From positions 1 through 64,000 of the forward strand of contig JAGASM010000021.1 of assembly GCA_017621735.1 (NCBI GenBank): a stretch of DNA of 64,000 nucleotides, in the 5' to 3' direction. Positions 25,658-34,553 of the stretch are shown here, piece after piece. The DNA is from Clostridia bacterium. GTDB lineage: Bacteria > Bacillota > Clostridia > Christensenellales > Borkfalkiaceae. Under the pieces are notes generated by a model. It was given only the letters and a program-made list of their open reading frames with translations. It was not told where the DNA came from and ran no database searches. Made by a program: the position numbers and the translations under genes. Position 1 is the first letter of the stretch. Each line of letters opens with the position of its first letter.

Positions 25658-25696
25658 GAACAAATGTTTGCATTTTAGCAGTTGATGTGTTATAAT
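25658..25696 (+). promoter_or_regulatory. lexA promoter with an SOS box
   Basis: GAACAAATGTTT (25658-25669) fits the core of the Gram-positive LexA box GAAC-RNRY-GTTY. It overlaps the -35 TTGCAT (25668-25673); -10 TATAAT is at 25691-25696 (17 bp spacer). This is the expected autoregulation of lexA. Confidence 0.8.
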
Positions 25697-25714
25697 ACAC
25701 GTGGAGGTAATATT

Positions 25715-26314
25715 ATGCTCGACCAAAAGAAGTTATACGACGTTCTCGATTTTATCAATCAATACGGCGAAGAAAACGGATTCCCCCCCACCATTCGCGA
25801 TATTTGCGGAAAACTCGGCATCAAATCCACCGCCACTGCATACAGTTACGTCAATCGCTTAAATTCTATGGGACTTTTGAACAAAGCGGACAATAAAAAG
25901 CGTGCCGTCGCCTTAAAGAGCGGGGACGCCGTCAAAGTCCCGCTAATCGGTACGGTTACCGCAGGTCAACCGATTTTTGCCGTGGAAAATTTCGACGGAT
26001 ATTACTCCCTTCCCACCGCAGAATTTAAGGGGGACGATTTGTTTTTATTGCGCGTGTTTGGCGACAGTATGATCGAAGCGGGCATTTTTAGCGGTGATAA
26101 AATCGTTGTGCGAAAGCAATCAACTGCCGAAAACGGCGATATTGTCGTTGCGATGTTTGATGAAGACGGAACGGAAGCAGGCGCTACGGTCAAACGCTTT
26201 TTCCGTCGGGACGGTAAAATTATTCTACACCCCGAAAACAGCACGATGAGCGATTTCGTGCTCGACGAGGTTGTTATTTTGGGTAAAGTCATCGGACTTT
26301 TAAGAAGTTACTAA
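25715..26314 (+). CDS. lexA: SOS repressor LexA
   Basis: LexA represses DNA-damage genes until RecA triggers its self-cleavage. The 199-residue protein starts MLDQKKLYDVLDFINQYGEE behind GGAGGT. It has an N-terminal winged helix (GFPPTIRDICGKLGIKSTAT), the Ala-Gly cleavage site in GTVTAGQP (near residue 82), and the S24 catalytic Ser in GDSMIEAGI (near 118) with the Lys in TVKRFF (near 158). An SOS box covers its own promoter. It is one of the few plus-strand genes to the right of the dif-like site. Confidence 0.95.
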   Translation: MLDQKKLYDVLDFINQYGEENGFPPTIRDICGKLGIKSTATAYSYVNRLNSMGLLNKADNKKRAVALKSGDAVKVPLIGTVTAGQPIFAVENFDGYYSLPTAEFKGDDLFLLRVFGDSMIEAGIFSGDKIVVRKQSTAENGDIVVAMFDEDGTEAGATVKRFFRRDGKIILHPENSTMSDFVLDEVVILGKVIGLLRSY

Positions 26315-26318
26315 AGAT

Positions 26319-26351
26319 AAAAAAAACCGACGCGCATGCGTCGGTTTTTTT
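26319..26351. terminator. Bidirectional terminator between lexA and rluB
   Basis: AAAACCGACGC and GCGTCGGTTTT pair around GCAT, with A- and T-runs on both sides, serving the convergent lexA and rluB genes. Confidence 0.9.
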
Positions 26352-27054
26352 ATAAATTACTCAAATAGAAAATCTCTTCCTTGGTTAATTTTCTAACGCT
26401 TCCCCTGTCTAATCCACTCAACGTTAAATCGCCGATTCGAATACGTTTCAAAAAGTCGACGTTTTTTCCAACCGTTTCAAACATCCGTCTGATTTCACGG
26501 TTTTTTCCTTCCGTTAAGACAACGTGCATCTTTGTATACGATTTATTCGTTTCTACTACGTTGATCTTGCATTTTTTGGTAACGACGCCTTTCTCTATTT
26601 CTACGCCTGCGCGCAAACGGTTGAGTTGTACGTCGGTAATCGTCCCTTCAATGCGCACAAGATACGTCTTGGGAATTTCGTTTTTGGGAACGGTTAAACG
26701 GTATGCTAAATCGCCGTCGCTCGTCAAAATCAAAAGCCCTTCCGAATCGTAGTCAAGCCGACCGACGGGGAACACACGACCTGCGCCGGCGGGAAGTAAA
26801 TCCATTACCGTTTTGCGCCCCTTTTCATCGCTGACCGTACAAACGTAACCCTTGGGCTTGTTCATCAAATAATACTCGTAATTGACTTTGTGGGATAAAA
26901 TTTTTCCGTCTACCTGAACGACGTCCGACGCTTCTACGCTGTCGCCCGCTTTCGCGCGCACGCCATTGATCGTAACGCGCCCCTCTTCAATCAGTTTGTC
27001 GCTTCCACGGCGGGAGGCAACCCCTTGTTCCGCAAGAAATTTGTTAATTCTCAT
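26350..27054 (-). CDS. rluB: 23S rRNA pseudouridine synthase (RluB/RsuA family)
   Basis: 234 residues: an N-terminal S4 RNA-binding domain (MRINKFLAEQGVASRRGSDK, with VTINGVRAKAGD) and a RsuA-type catalytic domain with the Asp motif GRLDYDSEGLLILTSDG near residue 98, ending with the EGKNREIRRMFE motif near residue 188. The family turns specific uridines of rRNA into pseudouridine. RluB fits by size; RsuA or RluE cannot be excluded. Confidence 0.9.
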   Translation of the reverse strand: MRINKFLAEQGVASRRGSDKLIEEGRVTINGVRAKAGDSVEASDVVQVDGKILSHKVNYEYYLMNKPKGYVCTVSDEKGRKTVMDLLPAGAGRVFPVGRLDYDSEGLLILTSDGDLAYRLTVPKNEIPKTYLVRIEGTITDVQLNRLRAGVEIEKGVVTKKCKINVVETNKSYTKMHVVLTEGKNREIRRMFETVGKNVDFLKRIRIGDLTLSGLDRGSVRKLTKEEIFYLSNL

Positions 27055-27093
27055 TTTTTTATGCGGCGTATTCGCCGTCGCTCCTTTTGTAAC

Positions 27094-28074
27094 CTATTCT
27101 ATGATATACAAATTTTGCGAAAAAATCAAGTTATTTTCAAGATAGATTTCCATTCTTCCGCCCAAATTAGCGGACGGAGCCGTAAGGCGGACAATGCGGA
27201 CGTCAACCGCTTCGTCCTTGCTCAACGGATAGCAAAAGTCCTCGTTCATTTGCATATTTTCGATACGATCCCCCGCTTTGCATATCCGCTTTAACTCATA
27301 CCGATCAAATACGCGTTGCAGCAACTCTTTCGTTCGTTCATACATTTCGGGACTATTCAAAACGACGCAAACGACCGTCATCCCGTTCTTTTGCGCTGCG
27401 GTTACCAAACACCGCCCTGCAAGTACCGTAAATCCCGTTTTCACGCCGATTGCACCGTCAAAAGTGTAGAGCATTTTATTCTTGTTTTGCCACCCTTTTT
27501 CTTGATAATAATGACAGGAAACAATTTCAGAAAATACACAATTTTGCATTGCGTATGCGGAAATTAACGACAAATCCCTCGCTGTCGTGTAGTGATTCTC
27601 ACTCGGTAGCCCGTGCGGATTTTCAAAACGACTGTCCGTTGCGCCCATTGCTTCCGCCCGACGGTTCATGACGGACGCAAACCTCGCGATACTCCCGCTA
27701 TGATGTAGTGCAAGTGTTACCGCACAGTCGTTTCCCGAACGGAGCATCAATCCGTATAAAAGATCTCGCACGGTCAGTTTATCCCCCGCCTTCAAATAAA
27801 CGCTGGAACCTTCAATCCCCGCGCCCTCGCGCGGAACGGTGATCATCTCGTCAAGATTGCAATCTTCAATGATGATGATCGCCGTTAAAATTTTCGTCGT
27901 GCTCGCCATAGGCAAGGATACGTCCGCATTCTTTTCATGCAAAAAGCGACGGGATGAAATCTCCGTAACGCACTCCGCCTTGCTCACCGACGCCCCTTCT
28001 GCGCGGATATTTGTCAACGGAAGAAAAAGCAAGCAAATTAAGGTAAAAATTTTTACGGATATCTTTTTATTCAT
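27094..28074 (-). CDS. D-alanyl-D-alanine carboxypeptidase (DacB/DacF type)
   Basis: A low-molecular-weight penicillin-binding protein that trims the terminal D-Ala of peptidoglycan stem peptides outside the membrane. A signal peptide (ISVKIFTLICLLFLPLTNIR) is followed by the catalytic motifs SxxK (MASTTK), SxN (SGND) and KTG (GVKTGFT). The start at 28074, behind AAAGGA, avoids seven extra residues and overlaps ytfJ by eight bases. It follows ytfJ in the same block, as in sporulation clusters where dacB or dacF modifies spore cortex. Which paralogue this is remains open. Confidence 0.88.
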   Translation of the reverse strand: MNKKISVKIFTLICLLFLPLTNIRAEGASVSKAECVTEISSRRFLHEKNADVSLPMASTTKILTAIIIIEDCNLDEMITVPREGAGIEGSSVYLKAGDKLTVRDLLYGLMLRSGNDCAVTLALHHSGSIARFASVMNRRAEAMGATDSRFENPHGLPSENHYTTARDLSLISAYAMQNCVFSEIVSCHYYQEKGWQNKNKMLYTFDGAIGVKTGFTVLAGRCLVTAAQKNGMTVVCVVLNSPEMYERTKELLQRVFDRYELKRICKAGDRIENMQMNEDFCYPLSKDEAVDVRIVRLTAPSANLGGRMEIYLENNLIFSQNLYIIE

Positions 28075-28447
28075 CCTTTTTCGTCCGATTTGCAATGTTT
28101 TGAATGAGTTCGCCCGCCTTTTCCATCAATCCTTCCAGCGGTTCTTCACTAATTTTAACAAGACGGCAACCCGTTCCGTCATCAATGAGAAATCCCGTCG
28201 GTTTTATGTTAACGACCGTTCCCGCACCGCCCGCAAACGGGTAACACTCTTCGTCTTTCAACGCTTTTACGTCGCCGTATTCTCCTCCGCCCGTCAAATA
28301 TCCCATTGTAATTTTAGAAAACGGAATCACTTGTGTTCCGCTTGCAGTGGTAATCGGTTGCCCGATGACAGTATTAACGTCAACTAAGCCGGAGAGTTTT
28401 TCCGCCGTTTTTTCCAAAATACCGTCGATTTTCTTTTTTTGTTCCAT
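28067..28447 (-). CDS. ytfJ: GerW family sporulation protein YtfJ
   Basis: 126 residues with the family core VIGQPITTASGTQVIPFSK, then GYLTGGGEYG and FAGGAGTVVNIKPTGFLI (residues ~25-95). YtfJ is a spore protein needed for efficient germination in Bacillus. It overlaps the upstream DUF2953 gene by 64 bases, the usual partner of ytfJ in Clostridia. Confidence 0.9.
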   Translation of the reverse strand: MEQKKKIDGILEKTAEKLSGLVDVNTVIGQPITTASGTQVIPFSKITMGYLTGGGEYGDVKALKDEECYPFAGGAGTVVNIKPTGFLIDDGTGCRLVKISEEPLEGLMEKAGELIQNIANRTKKDE

Positions 28448-29010
28448 TCTATGATAACCTCCAAAATTTTCTTTGACAATGCAACGGTCAGCACAAGCCC
28501 GTTAAATATCATCGTTACGCCAACCGTGATCTTCGCGCTTCCTTCTTTGGAAAGCAACGTTGTGTTTTTGAGCGAAAGAAACGGGTGCGCAGTTTGTAAA
28601 ACGGAAAATGCGTTATTTGCCACCGTTTGCACAAACGAGGCAACGATTATGCCGCTCGGTTTATCGACCAGCCCCGCTTCGAATATTTGATGAAATCGAT
28701 ACAGTTGAAATCCTTTTGTAATTTCAAATTTTTTTCCCGTATCTCCCAACTGTGCATACGGTATTACGATAATTTTCTTCCCAACGTAAACGCATACGCC
28801 CTCTTGCGACAGTTTTACGTATCCGCCAAAAACTTTTACGAAGCGAAACATACGGATAGAAAACCAGCAACGATTCTCCCCCACGTCTAAAAAGGCGTCG
28901 AAATTGACGAATACGGGAAACAAGAATAGCAACGTACCGAAAAATAGCGAGTAAATAAAAAATTCGCTCATACCTTCAGTATGAGCGAATGAAAAATTAT
29001 TATAAGGCAT
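28384..29010 (-). CDS. DUF2953 membrane protein
   Basis: 208 residues beginning MPYNNFSFAHTEGMSEFFIY with a transmembrane helix near residues 15-38, a beta-rich middle (FVKVFGGYVKLSQEGVCVYV) and a second hydrophobic segment near residue 170. DUF2953 proteins accompany ytfJ in spore formers; the function is unknown. The basic C-terminus overlaps ytfJ. Confidence 0.7.
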   Translation of the reverse strand: MPYNNFSFAHTEGMSEFFIYSLFFGTLLFLFPVFVNFDAFLDVGENRCWFSIRMFRFVKVFGGYVKLSQEGVCVYVGKKIIVIPYAQLGDTGKKFEITKGFQLYRFHQIFEAGLVDKPSGIIVASFVQTVANNAFSVLQTAHPFLSLKNTTLLSKEGSAKITVGVTMIFNGLVLTVALSKKILEVIIEWNKKRKSTVFWKKRRKNSPA

Positions 29011-29727
29011 TTAGTCGATTTTAACGATATCCGCATCGTCTAACCCACGGAGGAAATCGGGAATTTCATATTCCGATTCGACTTCCTTTTTCGGTTTCGG
29101 TTGCGGTTTGTTTTCTTGCGGCTCGTCCGATTTTTCTTTAGATTCGACGTTTTCTACGTCTTCATACTCTTCACGGGCATAAAGATAACTGTCTTTTTCC
29201 TCTTCGGGACGCGCAATCGCCGCCATCAATTCGTCGTAATCGGGCAAATCCTCCAAAGACGACAACTTAAAGCGCTTCAAAAAGTCGTCGGTGGTGGCAT
29301 ATAAAATCGGCTTACCGACCGCGTCTTTTCTTCCGCAAGCGTAGATCAAATTTAAGTCAAGCAGCGCGCGCACCGCATAATCGCTGTTTAATCCGCGCAA
29401 AAGTTCAATTTCCGTCTTTGTAATCGGCTGTTTGTAAGCAATAATTGCCACACATTCCAAAATCGTTCGCGTTAATTCTTTCTCTCGGATAGGATTTAAT
29501 ACTGCCGATACGCCCTCTTTATATGCAGGATTCGAGCCAAGTTGCGCTTTATTATTAAAGAGTAAAAGTTGGATCCCGCCCTCTTCTCCATATTTTTCTT
29601 TGAGTGCCGCGAGCGATTTTTTTACTTCACCCGTCGTTACGCCGAGTTTATCGGCAATATCGGAAATCGCAACGCTCTTTCCCGAAGCAAATAATACCGC
29701 CTCAATTATATTCGTCAATTTCTCCAA
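29011..29727 (-). CDS. scpB: Segregation and condensation protein ScpB
   Basis: ScpB with ScpA forms the non-SMC part of the condensin complex. From TTG 29727 it reads LEKLTNIIEAVLFASGKSVA with tandem winged helices (to ~160); the C-terminal ~70 residues are acidic and Lys/Pro-rich (QENKPQPKPKKEVESEYE). AAGGAGG lies nine bases before this TTG; an ATG 51 bases upstream has no such site and is inside scpA. It overlaps scpA by 26 bases, so translation is coupled. The long charged tail is longer than usual. Confidence 0.9.
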   Translation of the reverse strand: MEKLTNIIEAVLFASGKSVAISDIADKLGVTTGEVKKSLAALKEKYGEEGGIQLLLFNNKAQLGSNPAYKEGVSAVLNPIREKELTRTILECVAIIAYKQPITKTEIELLRGLNSDYAVRALLDLNLIYACGRKDAVGKPILYATTDDFLKRFKLSSLEDLPDYDELMAAIARPEEEKDSYLYAREEYEDVENVESKEKSDEPQENKPQPKPKKEVESEYEIPDFLRGLDDADIVKID

Positions 29728-30523
29728 GGGTATCTTCCTCCTTGCGGTCGGGATTGAGAGAAACGGTAATCTCCCCAAATACTTCCGACTGTCGTACTCT
29801 TAAATATTGATGTTTCAAAAGTTCCAACATGGCTTGGAACGTGGTAATAATTTCCGCTTTGGTAACGTCGTGAGAGAAAAACTGTTCAAAATTTAGCGAC
29901 TTCGTTTCCTCTAAACTTTCCAAAATAAATTGTACCTTTTGCGCAACGGTATACTCGTCGCGCGGAATTTCCCGCACTTCTTCTTCCGCCGTCGCCTCTT
30001 CCCGCTTTAACAAAAATTGAGAAAACGCATTGATTAGCCCGTCAAGGTTAAAATCGGTGTATACGATTCTCGTTTCTCCAACGCTCTTGTCCGGTTCTTT
30101 GAAAAAGTAACCGATCGTTTCTAATTCCTTGAGTTTCTTCGTTTCTTCTTTGATAAGACGAAACTCTTCCAACGCACGCAACAGTTCCGCTTTATCCCGT
30201 TCGATCTCATCGTCGATGTTTGGATCTTCCGTCAAATTCGGAACAAGACTTTGCGCCTTGATTTTAATGATGGTTGCGGCGATGTTTAAGTATTCGCTCA
30301 CCTTTTCAACGTCCAAATAAGGAAGTCCCTTCATGTAACCGAGGAACTGTTCGGTTACTTCGGAAACGAATACGTCCTTAATTTCAATTTGTTCTTTATT
30401 GATGAGAAAAAGCAACAAATCGAGCGGACCTTCAAAGTTGCTTAAAACAGTCGTATAATCGACCACCGATTCAAAATCTTCTACTTTCAAAATACCAACC
30501 CCCAAAGCGCAGTAATCGGCCAA
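29702..30523 (-). CDS. scpA: Segregation and condensation protein ScpA
   Basis: ScpA is the kleisin that bridges SMC heads. The N-terminal signature FEGPLDLLLFLINKEQIEI lies near residue 30; the helical middle is acidic (ERDKAELLRALEEFRLIKEE), and the winged helix follows at the C-terminus (FQAMLELLKHQYLRVRQSE). Two starts are possible: ATG 30523, or TTG 30490, which overlaps the M50 stop as TTGA and is nearer the conserved sequence; I keep the longer form. The gene pair scpAB follows the M50 protease gene. Confidence 0.92.
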   Translation of the reverse strand: MADYCALGVGILKVEDFESVVDYTTVLSNFEGPLDLLLFLINKEQIEIKDVFVSEVTEQFLGYMKGLPYLDVEKVSEYLNIAATIIKIKAQSLVPNLTEDPNIDDEIERDKAELLRALEEFRLIKEETKKLKELETIGYFFKEPDKSVGETRIVYTDFNLDGLINAFSQFLLKREEATAEEEVREIPRDEYTVAQKVQFILESLEETKSLNFEQFFSHDVTKAEIITTFQAMLELLKHQYLRVRQSEVFGEITVSLNPDRKEEDTLGEIDEYN

Positions 30524-31170
30524 CCGACGTACTTTGTCGCAAACTGCATTACGTAACCGAGAATATCAAAATATCCCGTTTGATATACGCCAAGGCGAAC
30601 GAAAAAGTCGCAAATAAAACTTTCTACTATCAAAAATAACAGGATATAGTACCCGTAATTGCGGAGGAAACGATAGACCTTTCCCCGTCTTCTATCCACC
30701 GCCTCGATGACGCGAAACCCGTCTAACGGATAAAACGGCAACAAATTAAAGACGCAAAAGGACAAACTATACGCGAACAACAAATATCCGACGTACCACA
30801 AAAAATCCAAAAAGAAATTCGGTGCGGCGATATATGCACGCCACAACAGTTGATAAATGGGAAAGAAAAGGAACGCCGTCAAAAAATTCATTAAAATTCC
30901 TGCAATCGACGTCCAAACACATCCTGCGCGGTACTTTTTGAAGTTGTTCGGGTTGATCGGAACGGGCTTCGCCCATCCGAATCCAACGAGCGCAAAACAT
31001 AAAATCCCCGTTAAATCAAAGTGTTTTAACGGATTCAGCGTCATTCTTCCGCTCCATTTAGCGGTCGGATCCCCGCATTTATATGCGACGAAAGCGTGTG
31101 CAAATTCGTGCAAGGTTAAAACTACGGCAACCGCGATAAAACTTGCAAGCAAATCAAATAATTGCGACAT
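30487..31170 (-). CDS. M50 site-2 protease family membrane metalloprotease (YwhC-like)
   Basis: 227 residues with about six transmembrane helices. The zinc motif HEFAHAF (residues ~21-27) and the second site NLLPFYPLDGFR (near residue 143) mark the short S2P subfamily without PDZ domain. It cleaves within the membrane; the substrate is unknown. The scpA start overlaps its end, as in other Bacillota. Confidence 0.88.
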   Translation of the reverse strand: MSQLFDLLASFIAVAVVLTLHEFAHAFVAYKCGDPTAKWSGRMTLNPLKHFDLTGILCFALVGFGWAKPVPINPNNFKKYRAGCVWTSIAGILMNFLTAFLFFPIYQLLWRAYIAAPNFFLDFLWYVGYLLFAYSLSFCVFNLLPFYPLDGFRVIEAVDRRRGKVYRFLRNYGYYILLFLIVESFICDFFVRLGVYQTGYFDILGYVMQFATKYVGWPITALWGLVF

Positions 31171-31238
31171 AATACAATTATACTTTATTTTTCAAAAAAT
31201 GGCAAGTAAACGAAGAACGTTGCCGAAAATTTCACAAA

Positions 31239-31267
31239 AACGCCTCGTTTTATTAAAACGAGGCGTT
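31239..31267 (-). terminator. Terminator after lysA
   Basis: AACGCCTCGTTTTA pairs with its inverted copy; on the minus strand the stem is followed by a T-run (the A-run before 31239). Confidence 0.8.
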
Positions 31268-31271
31268 ATAC

Positions 31272-32597
31272 TTATTTCAACCGATCGGGAATGACGTCGT
31301 TACGGACAAGATCGGAATACGTTTGCGGCTTGACGATATATTCCGCATTTCCTTCGTTGACAAGTACGACGGGCGGAATAAAATTGCGGTTATAGTTGCT
31401 CGCCATGGAGTAGTTATACGCTCCCGTCGAAAGAATTGCCATAATATCTCCGCTTTGCGCTTTGGGTAAGTTGAGATTGACGCCGATCAAATCACCGCTT
31501 TCACAGCATTTCCCCGCAACGGAAACAAGTTCGCAAGGGGCCTCGTTCGCGCGGTTTGCAAGAATCGCCGTATATTTACTTTGATAGAGCGCGTAACGGG
31601 GATTATCAAACATTCCCCCGTCGATCGCAACGTATTTTTTGACGTTGGGAATATCTTTGATTGCCCCAACGGTATAAAGCGTAATCCCCGCTTCCCCGAC
31701 GATCGAACGCCCCGGTTCAATCAAAAGATAAGGTTTTTTCAAGGAATATTGCTCGCACCCGACGTTCACCGCTTGAATCAGCGCTTGCAAGTATCCTTTA
31801 TAACCGTTTACGTCAATTTTTGCGTCTTCGTCCGTGTACCAAATACCAAATCCACCGCCAAGGTTGAGCGTCTGCGCCTCATATCCAAGCGCATCTTTGA
31901 TTTGCGCAATAAAGCGCAAATTCTTTTCCACCGCCAAAACAAACGACTGCTTTTCAAATATTTGCGATCCGATATGGCAATGGTATCCCTTTAAGTTTAA
32001 GTTCTTCTTTGAAAGAACGTAAGAGGTGAACGACTGCGCCGTTCCGTCCTGCGTGGAAAATCCAAACTTCGAGTCGGTTGTCGCCGTTTGCACGTATGCG
32101 TGCGTATGCGCTTCAACCCCCGGATTGATACGAATCAAAACGTCTTGAACGATTCCGCGTTTTTTCGCCTCCTCATCGACGAGATCCGCTTCCGTGTATG
32201 CGTCGAGTACGATCGTACCGATCCCGCAATCAAGTGCGTAACTGATTTCACGGGGAAGTTTGTTATTTCCGTGCATGTAGGCGTTTTTAGCGTCAAACCC
32301 CGCTTGCACGGCGGTATAAAGTTCCCCTCCGGATACGACGTCAACCCCAACCTTTTCTTGACGTGCAATTGCATAGATCGCTTCGCAAGAAAAAGCCTTC
32401 GAGGCATATAAAACCATTCCGTTCCCTGCGTATTCCTTCTCAATCGTATCGCGATAAACGCGCATCATCGAGCGAATATACGCCTCGTCAAAAACGTACA
32501 AAGGCGTTCCGAACTTATTTGCTAAATCAACGCAATCGCATCCACCGATTTCAAGATGACCTTTTTCGTTTACTTTTAACGTTTCTCTCGTGTTCAT
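31272..32597 (-). CDS. lysA: Diaminopimelate decarboxylase
   Basis: LysA makes L-lysine from meso-diaminopimelate with pyridoxal phosphate. The 441-residue sequence has the Schiff-base Lys in LYASKAFSC (near residue 51), the phosphate-binding GGGFGIWY, the substrate motif EPGRSIVGEAG (near residue 294) and the dimer-interface Cys motif CCESGD (near 359). It stands alone between an upstream promoter and its own terminator. 20 residues more than the shortest family members, but normal. Confidence 0.95.
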   Translation of the reverse strand: MNTRETLKVNEKGHLEIGGCDCVDLANKFGTPLYVFDEAYIRSMMRVYRDTIEKEYAGNGMVLYASKAFSCEAIYAIARQEKVGVDVVSGGELYTAVQAGFDAKNAYMHGNNKLPREISYALDCGIGTIVLDAYTEADLVDEEAKKRGIVQDVLIRINPGVEAHTHAYVQTATTDSKFGFSTQDGTAQSFTSYVLSKKNLNLKGYHCHIGSQIFEKQSFVLAVEKNLRFIAQIKDALGYEAQTLNLGGGFGIWYTDEDAKIDVNGYKGYLQALIQAVNVGCEQYSLKKPYLLIEPGRSIVGEAGITLYTVGAIKDIPNVKKYVAIDGGMFDNPRYALYQSKYTAILANRANEAPCELVSVAGKCCESGDLIGVNLNLPKAQSGDIMAILSTGAYNYSMASNYNRNFIPPVVLVNEGNAEYIVKPQTYSDLVRNDVIPDRLK

Positions 32598-32624
32598 AAT
32601 ATAAACCTATCAAAATTTTTATTT

Positions 32625-32653
32625 ATTATAACACATTTACAAAGAAAGGTCAA
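32625..32653 (-). promoter_or_regulatory. lysA promoter
   Basis: Minus strand: -35 TTGACC (32648-32653), 17 bp, -10 TATAAT (32625-32630). Confidence 0.78.
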
Positions 32654-32686
32654 ATTATTTATAGAAAGGAAAAACAACAAATTCCA

Positions 32687-32708
32687 TATACTATGTGTGG
32701 CGTATTAC
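32687..32708 (+). repeat. Copy of the 22 bp interspersed motif
   Basis: TATACTATG, then TGTGGC, then GTATTAC, 21 bp past the stop of the carboxypeptidase gene. It matches 13513-13534 at 17 of 22 positions. Confidence 0.4.
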
Positions 32709-32728
32709 TATGCTAATTGTCGTATTTT

Positions 32729-33883
32729 TTAATTCCAAGCGTGAATAATTTCCTCTAATGCCTCAAACCAAGAAAATTTTTCGGCACTTTCGCTTGAAAG
32801 AAGTTTACAGCAATCCACCTCTACCCCATCAAGATATAGCGTTGCGTTTCCAAGCACTTCTTCTTTTTCAACGGGAGCACAAACGTTTTCATTTATTTCA
32901 ATGACAACTTCACATTTTTTATCGCTCCCTTTGGGCAAGAATACGGTTAAATCGTGCGATGGAATCAACTTTATCTCTTTAACCGCACTTCCACTTACAC
33001 GAGCCGTTTGTTCAAGTTCGTTTTTCGACGACAAACAGATACGTTTCTCATAGTTTGAAAACGCATAATTTATCATATTCTTTGTATTTTGAAATCGAAC
33101 GTCCGACGTATTTGCACCGATAACGACGGAAATCAACCTAACGCCCCCACGACATACCGTCGCCGCCAAGCAAAAGCCTGCCTGCGCAGTATACCCGGTT
33201 TTACCGCCATCGCAACCGTCTAAAAATCGAACTAATTTATTCGTATTCGTCATAACGGTCGTTCTACCGTCCGGATGCCGCATATCTTCCGTCCAAATTT
33301 TTGAATATTCAAAGTATTTTTCATGCTTTATCAGTTCGCGGAACATTGCCGCAACGTCTTTCGCGCACGAATATTGCGGATCTTTTGGAAGCCCCGTACA
33401 ATTCGCAAAGAGCGTATCGCAAGCGCCGAGTCCCCTCGCGCGCTCATTCATTCTGTCTACAAAATTCGCCTCCGAACCGCAAATTCGCTCCGCCAAGGCG
33501 ACGCAAGAATCGTTCGCCGAACAAACGACGACGCTTTTGATCAAATCTTGCACAGGATAAGAGAGTCCGGTTTGTAAAAACACTTGCGAACCGCCCATTC
33601 CGGAAGCATTCTCGCTGACAACGATCGGCTCGTCGTATGACATTCTTCCCCCTTCCACTTCTTCAAAAGTGAGGAGAAGCGTCATAATTTTACACATACT
33701 TGCAATCGGTAAGCGCTTTGTCGGTTGCACGGAATACGCCTCCGTTCCGCTTGTAACTTCGCACAAATACGCCGATTTACATTCCGTCAACTCCTCTTGC
33801 GCGCCGACCTTCATTTGATTTCCCATCGAAATCATTCCCGCAAACGCAATCACCGCCGCGGAAAGACATAATAACTTTTTCAT
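32729..33883 (-). CDS. Second D-alanyl-D-alanine carboxypeptidase (DacF-like)
   Basis: 384 residues: signal peptide (LLCLSAAVIAFAGMISMG), catalytic SxxK in ASMCKIM (near residue 63), SxN in CSANDSC (near 124), KTG in GGKTGYTAQAG (near 230), then a beta-rich C-terminal domain (DLTVFLPKGSDKKCEVVIEI). It removes terminal D-Ala from cell-wall precursors. Its place two genes after spoIVB and next to a membrane protein suggests a sporulation role, as for DacF in forespores. It is a paralogue of the gene at 27094-28074 but longer at the C-terminus. Confidence 0.9.
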   Translation of the reverse strand: MKKLLCLSAAVIAFAGMISMGNQMKVGAQEELTECKSAYLCEVTSGTEAYSVQPTKRLPIASMCKIMTLLLTFEEVEGGRMSYDEPIVVSENASGMGGSQVFLQTGLSYPVQDLIKSVVVCSANDSCVALAERICGSEANFVDRMNERARGLGACDTLFANCTGLPKDPQYSCAKDVAAMFRELIKHEKYFEYSKIWTEDMRHPDGRTTVMTNTNKLVRFLDGCDGGKTGYTAQAGFCLAATVCRGGVRLISVVIGANTSDVRFQNTKNMINYAFSNYEKRICLSSKNELEQTARVSGSAVKEIKLIPSHDLTVFLPKGSDKKCEVVIEINENVCAPVEKEEVLGNATLYLDGVEVDCCKLLSSESAEKFSWFEALEEIIHAWN

Positions 33884-33916
33884 ACCGACAGTTTGAGCAA
33901 GTTTTTATATTTTATC

Positions 33917-34519
33917 CTATAAAAGCGCACCGATCGGATGATATAACACGAGAAGTAAAATCATTTCAAGCAAACACACGGCGACAATCAAAATACAATC
34001 CCGTATAAAATTCGAAAACAGTTGAGCAAAATCACGTTTTTGCCACGAAAATTCTTTTACGCGCGCGAAGGAACACACGCTGCAGCACACGTATATAAAA
34101 TCGCACAAAAGCCGAATGGGAACGTACAACACAAGTAAAACGAATACTCCCGACATTTTATAAACGGAAACGAAGATCCACGCCGCTCCGCCAAAGGTAT
34201 ATGCGCGATAGCATAAAACGGTTGGGATCATCGCGCAAGCCGGAATGATATGAACGGAACAAACGGAAATAAGCGCAAGATACGCGCAACACCCAAGCGT
34301 TCGTTTTAAAAAAATTAAGACGACGTTTGTTTGGGAATAACATACTCGGTTCAAAAACCGTTCACAGGAACGAAAATGATATTCGTATACGGACGGCGTT
34401 TTAATAAATACGATGCCGAGAATCAAACAAATCGCGTAGAGCGCCGCAAACAAGACGAGCGTTTTTCTCCGTTCGAGCAAAATGCGTACTTTTTCGTGAT
34501 AATAGGAAAAAAGGTGCAT
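33917..34519 (-). CDS. Multi-pass membrane protein, possibly SpoIIM-like
   Basis: 200 residues with about five hydrophobic helices (first: TLVLFAALYAICLILGIVFI near residue 21; last: ILIVAVCLLEMILLLVLYH). Size, N-terminal basic start and helix pattern recall stage II sporulation protein M (SpoIIM), which with SpoIID/SpoIIP hydrolyses septal peptidoglycan during engulfment. Its neighbours spoIVB and a DacF-like gene support a sporulation role. The match is by pattern only. Many Cys occur in the middle part (RLLCDFIYVCCSVC). Confidence 0.5.
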   Translation of the reverse strand: MHLFSYYHEKVRILLERRKTLVLFAALYAICLILGIVFIKTPSVYEYHFRSCERFLNRVCYSQTNVVLIFLKRTLGCCAYLALISVCSVHIIPACAMIPTVLCYRAYTFGGAAWIFVSVYKMSGVFVLLVLYVPIRLLCDFIYVCCSVCSFARVKEFSWQKRDFAQLFSNFIRDCILIVAVCLLEMILLLVLYHPIGALL

Positions 34520-34553
34520 ACGTTAACGTATGCACACTTCCCAACAAAATATG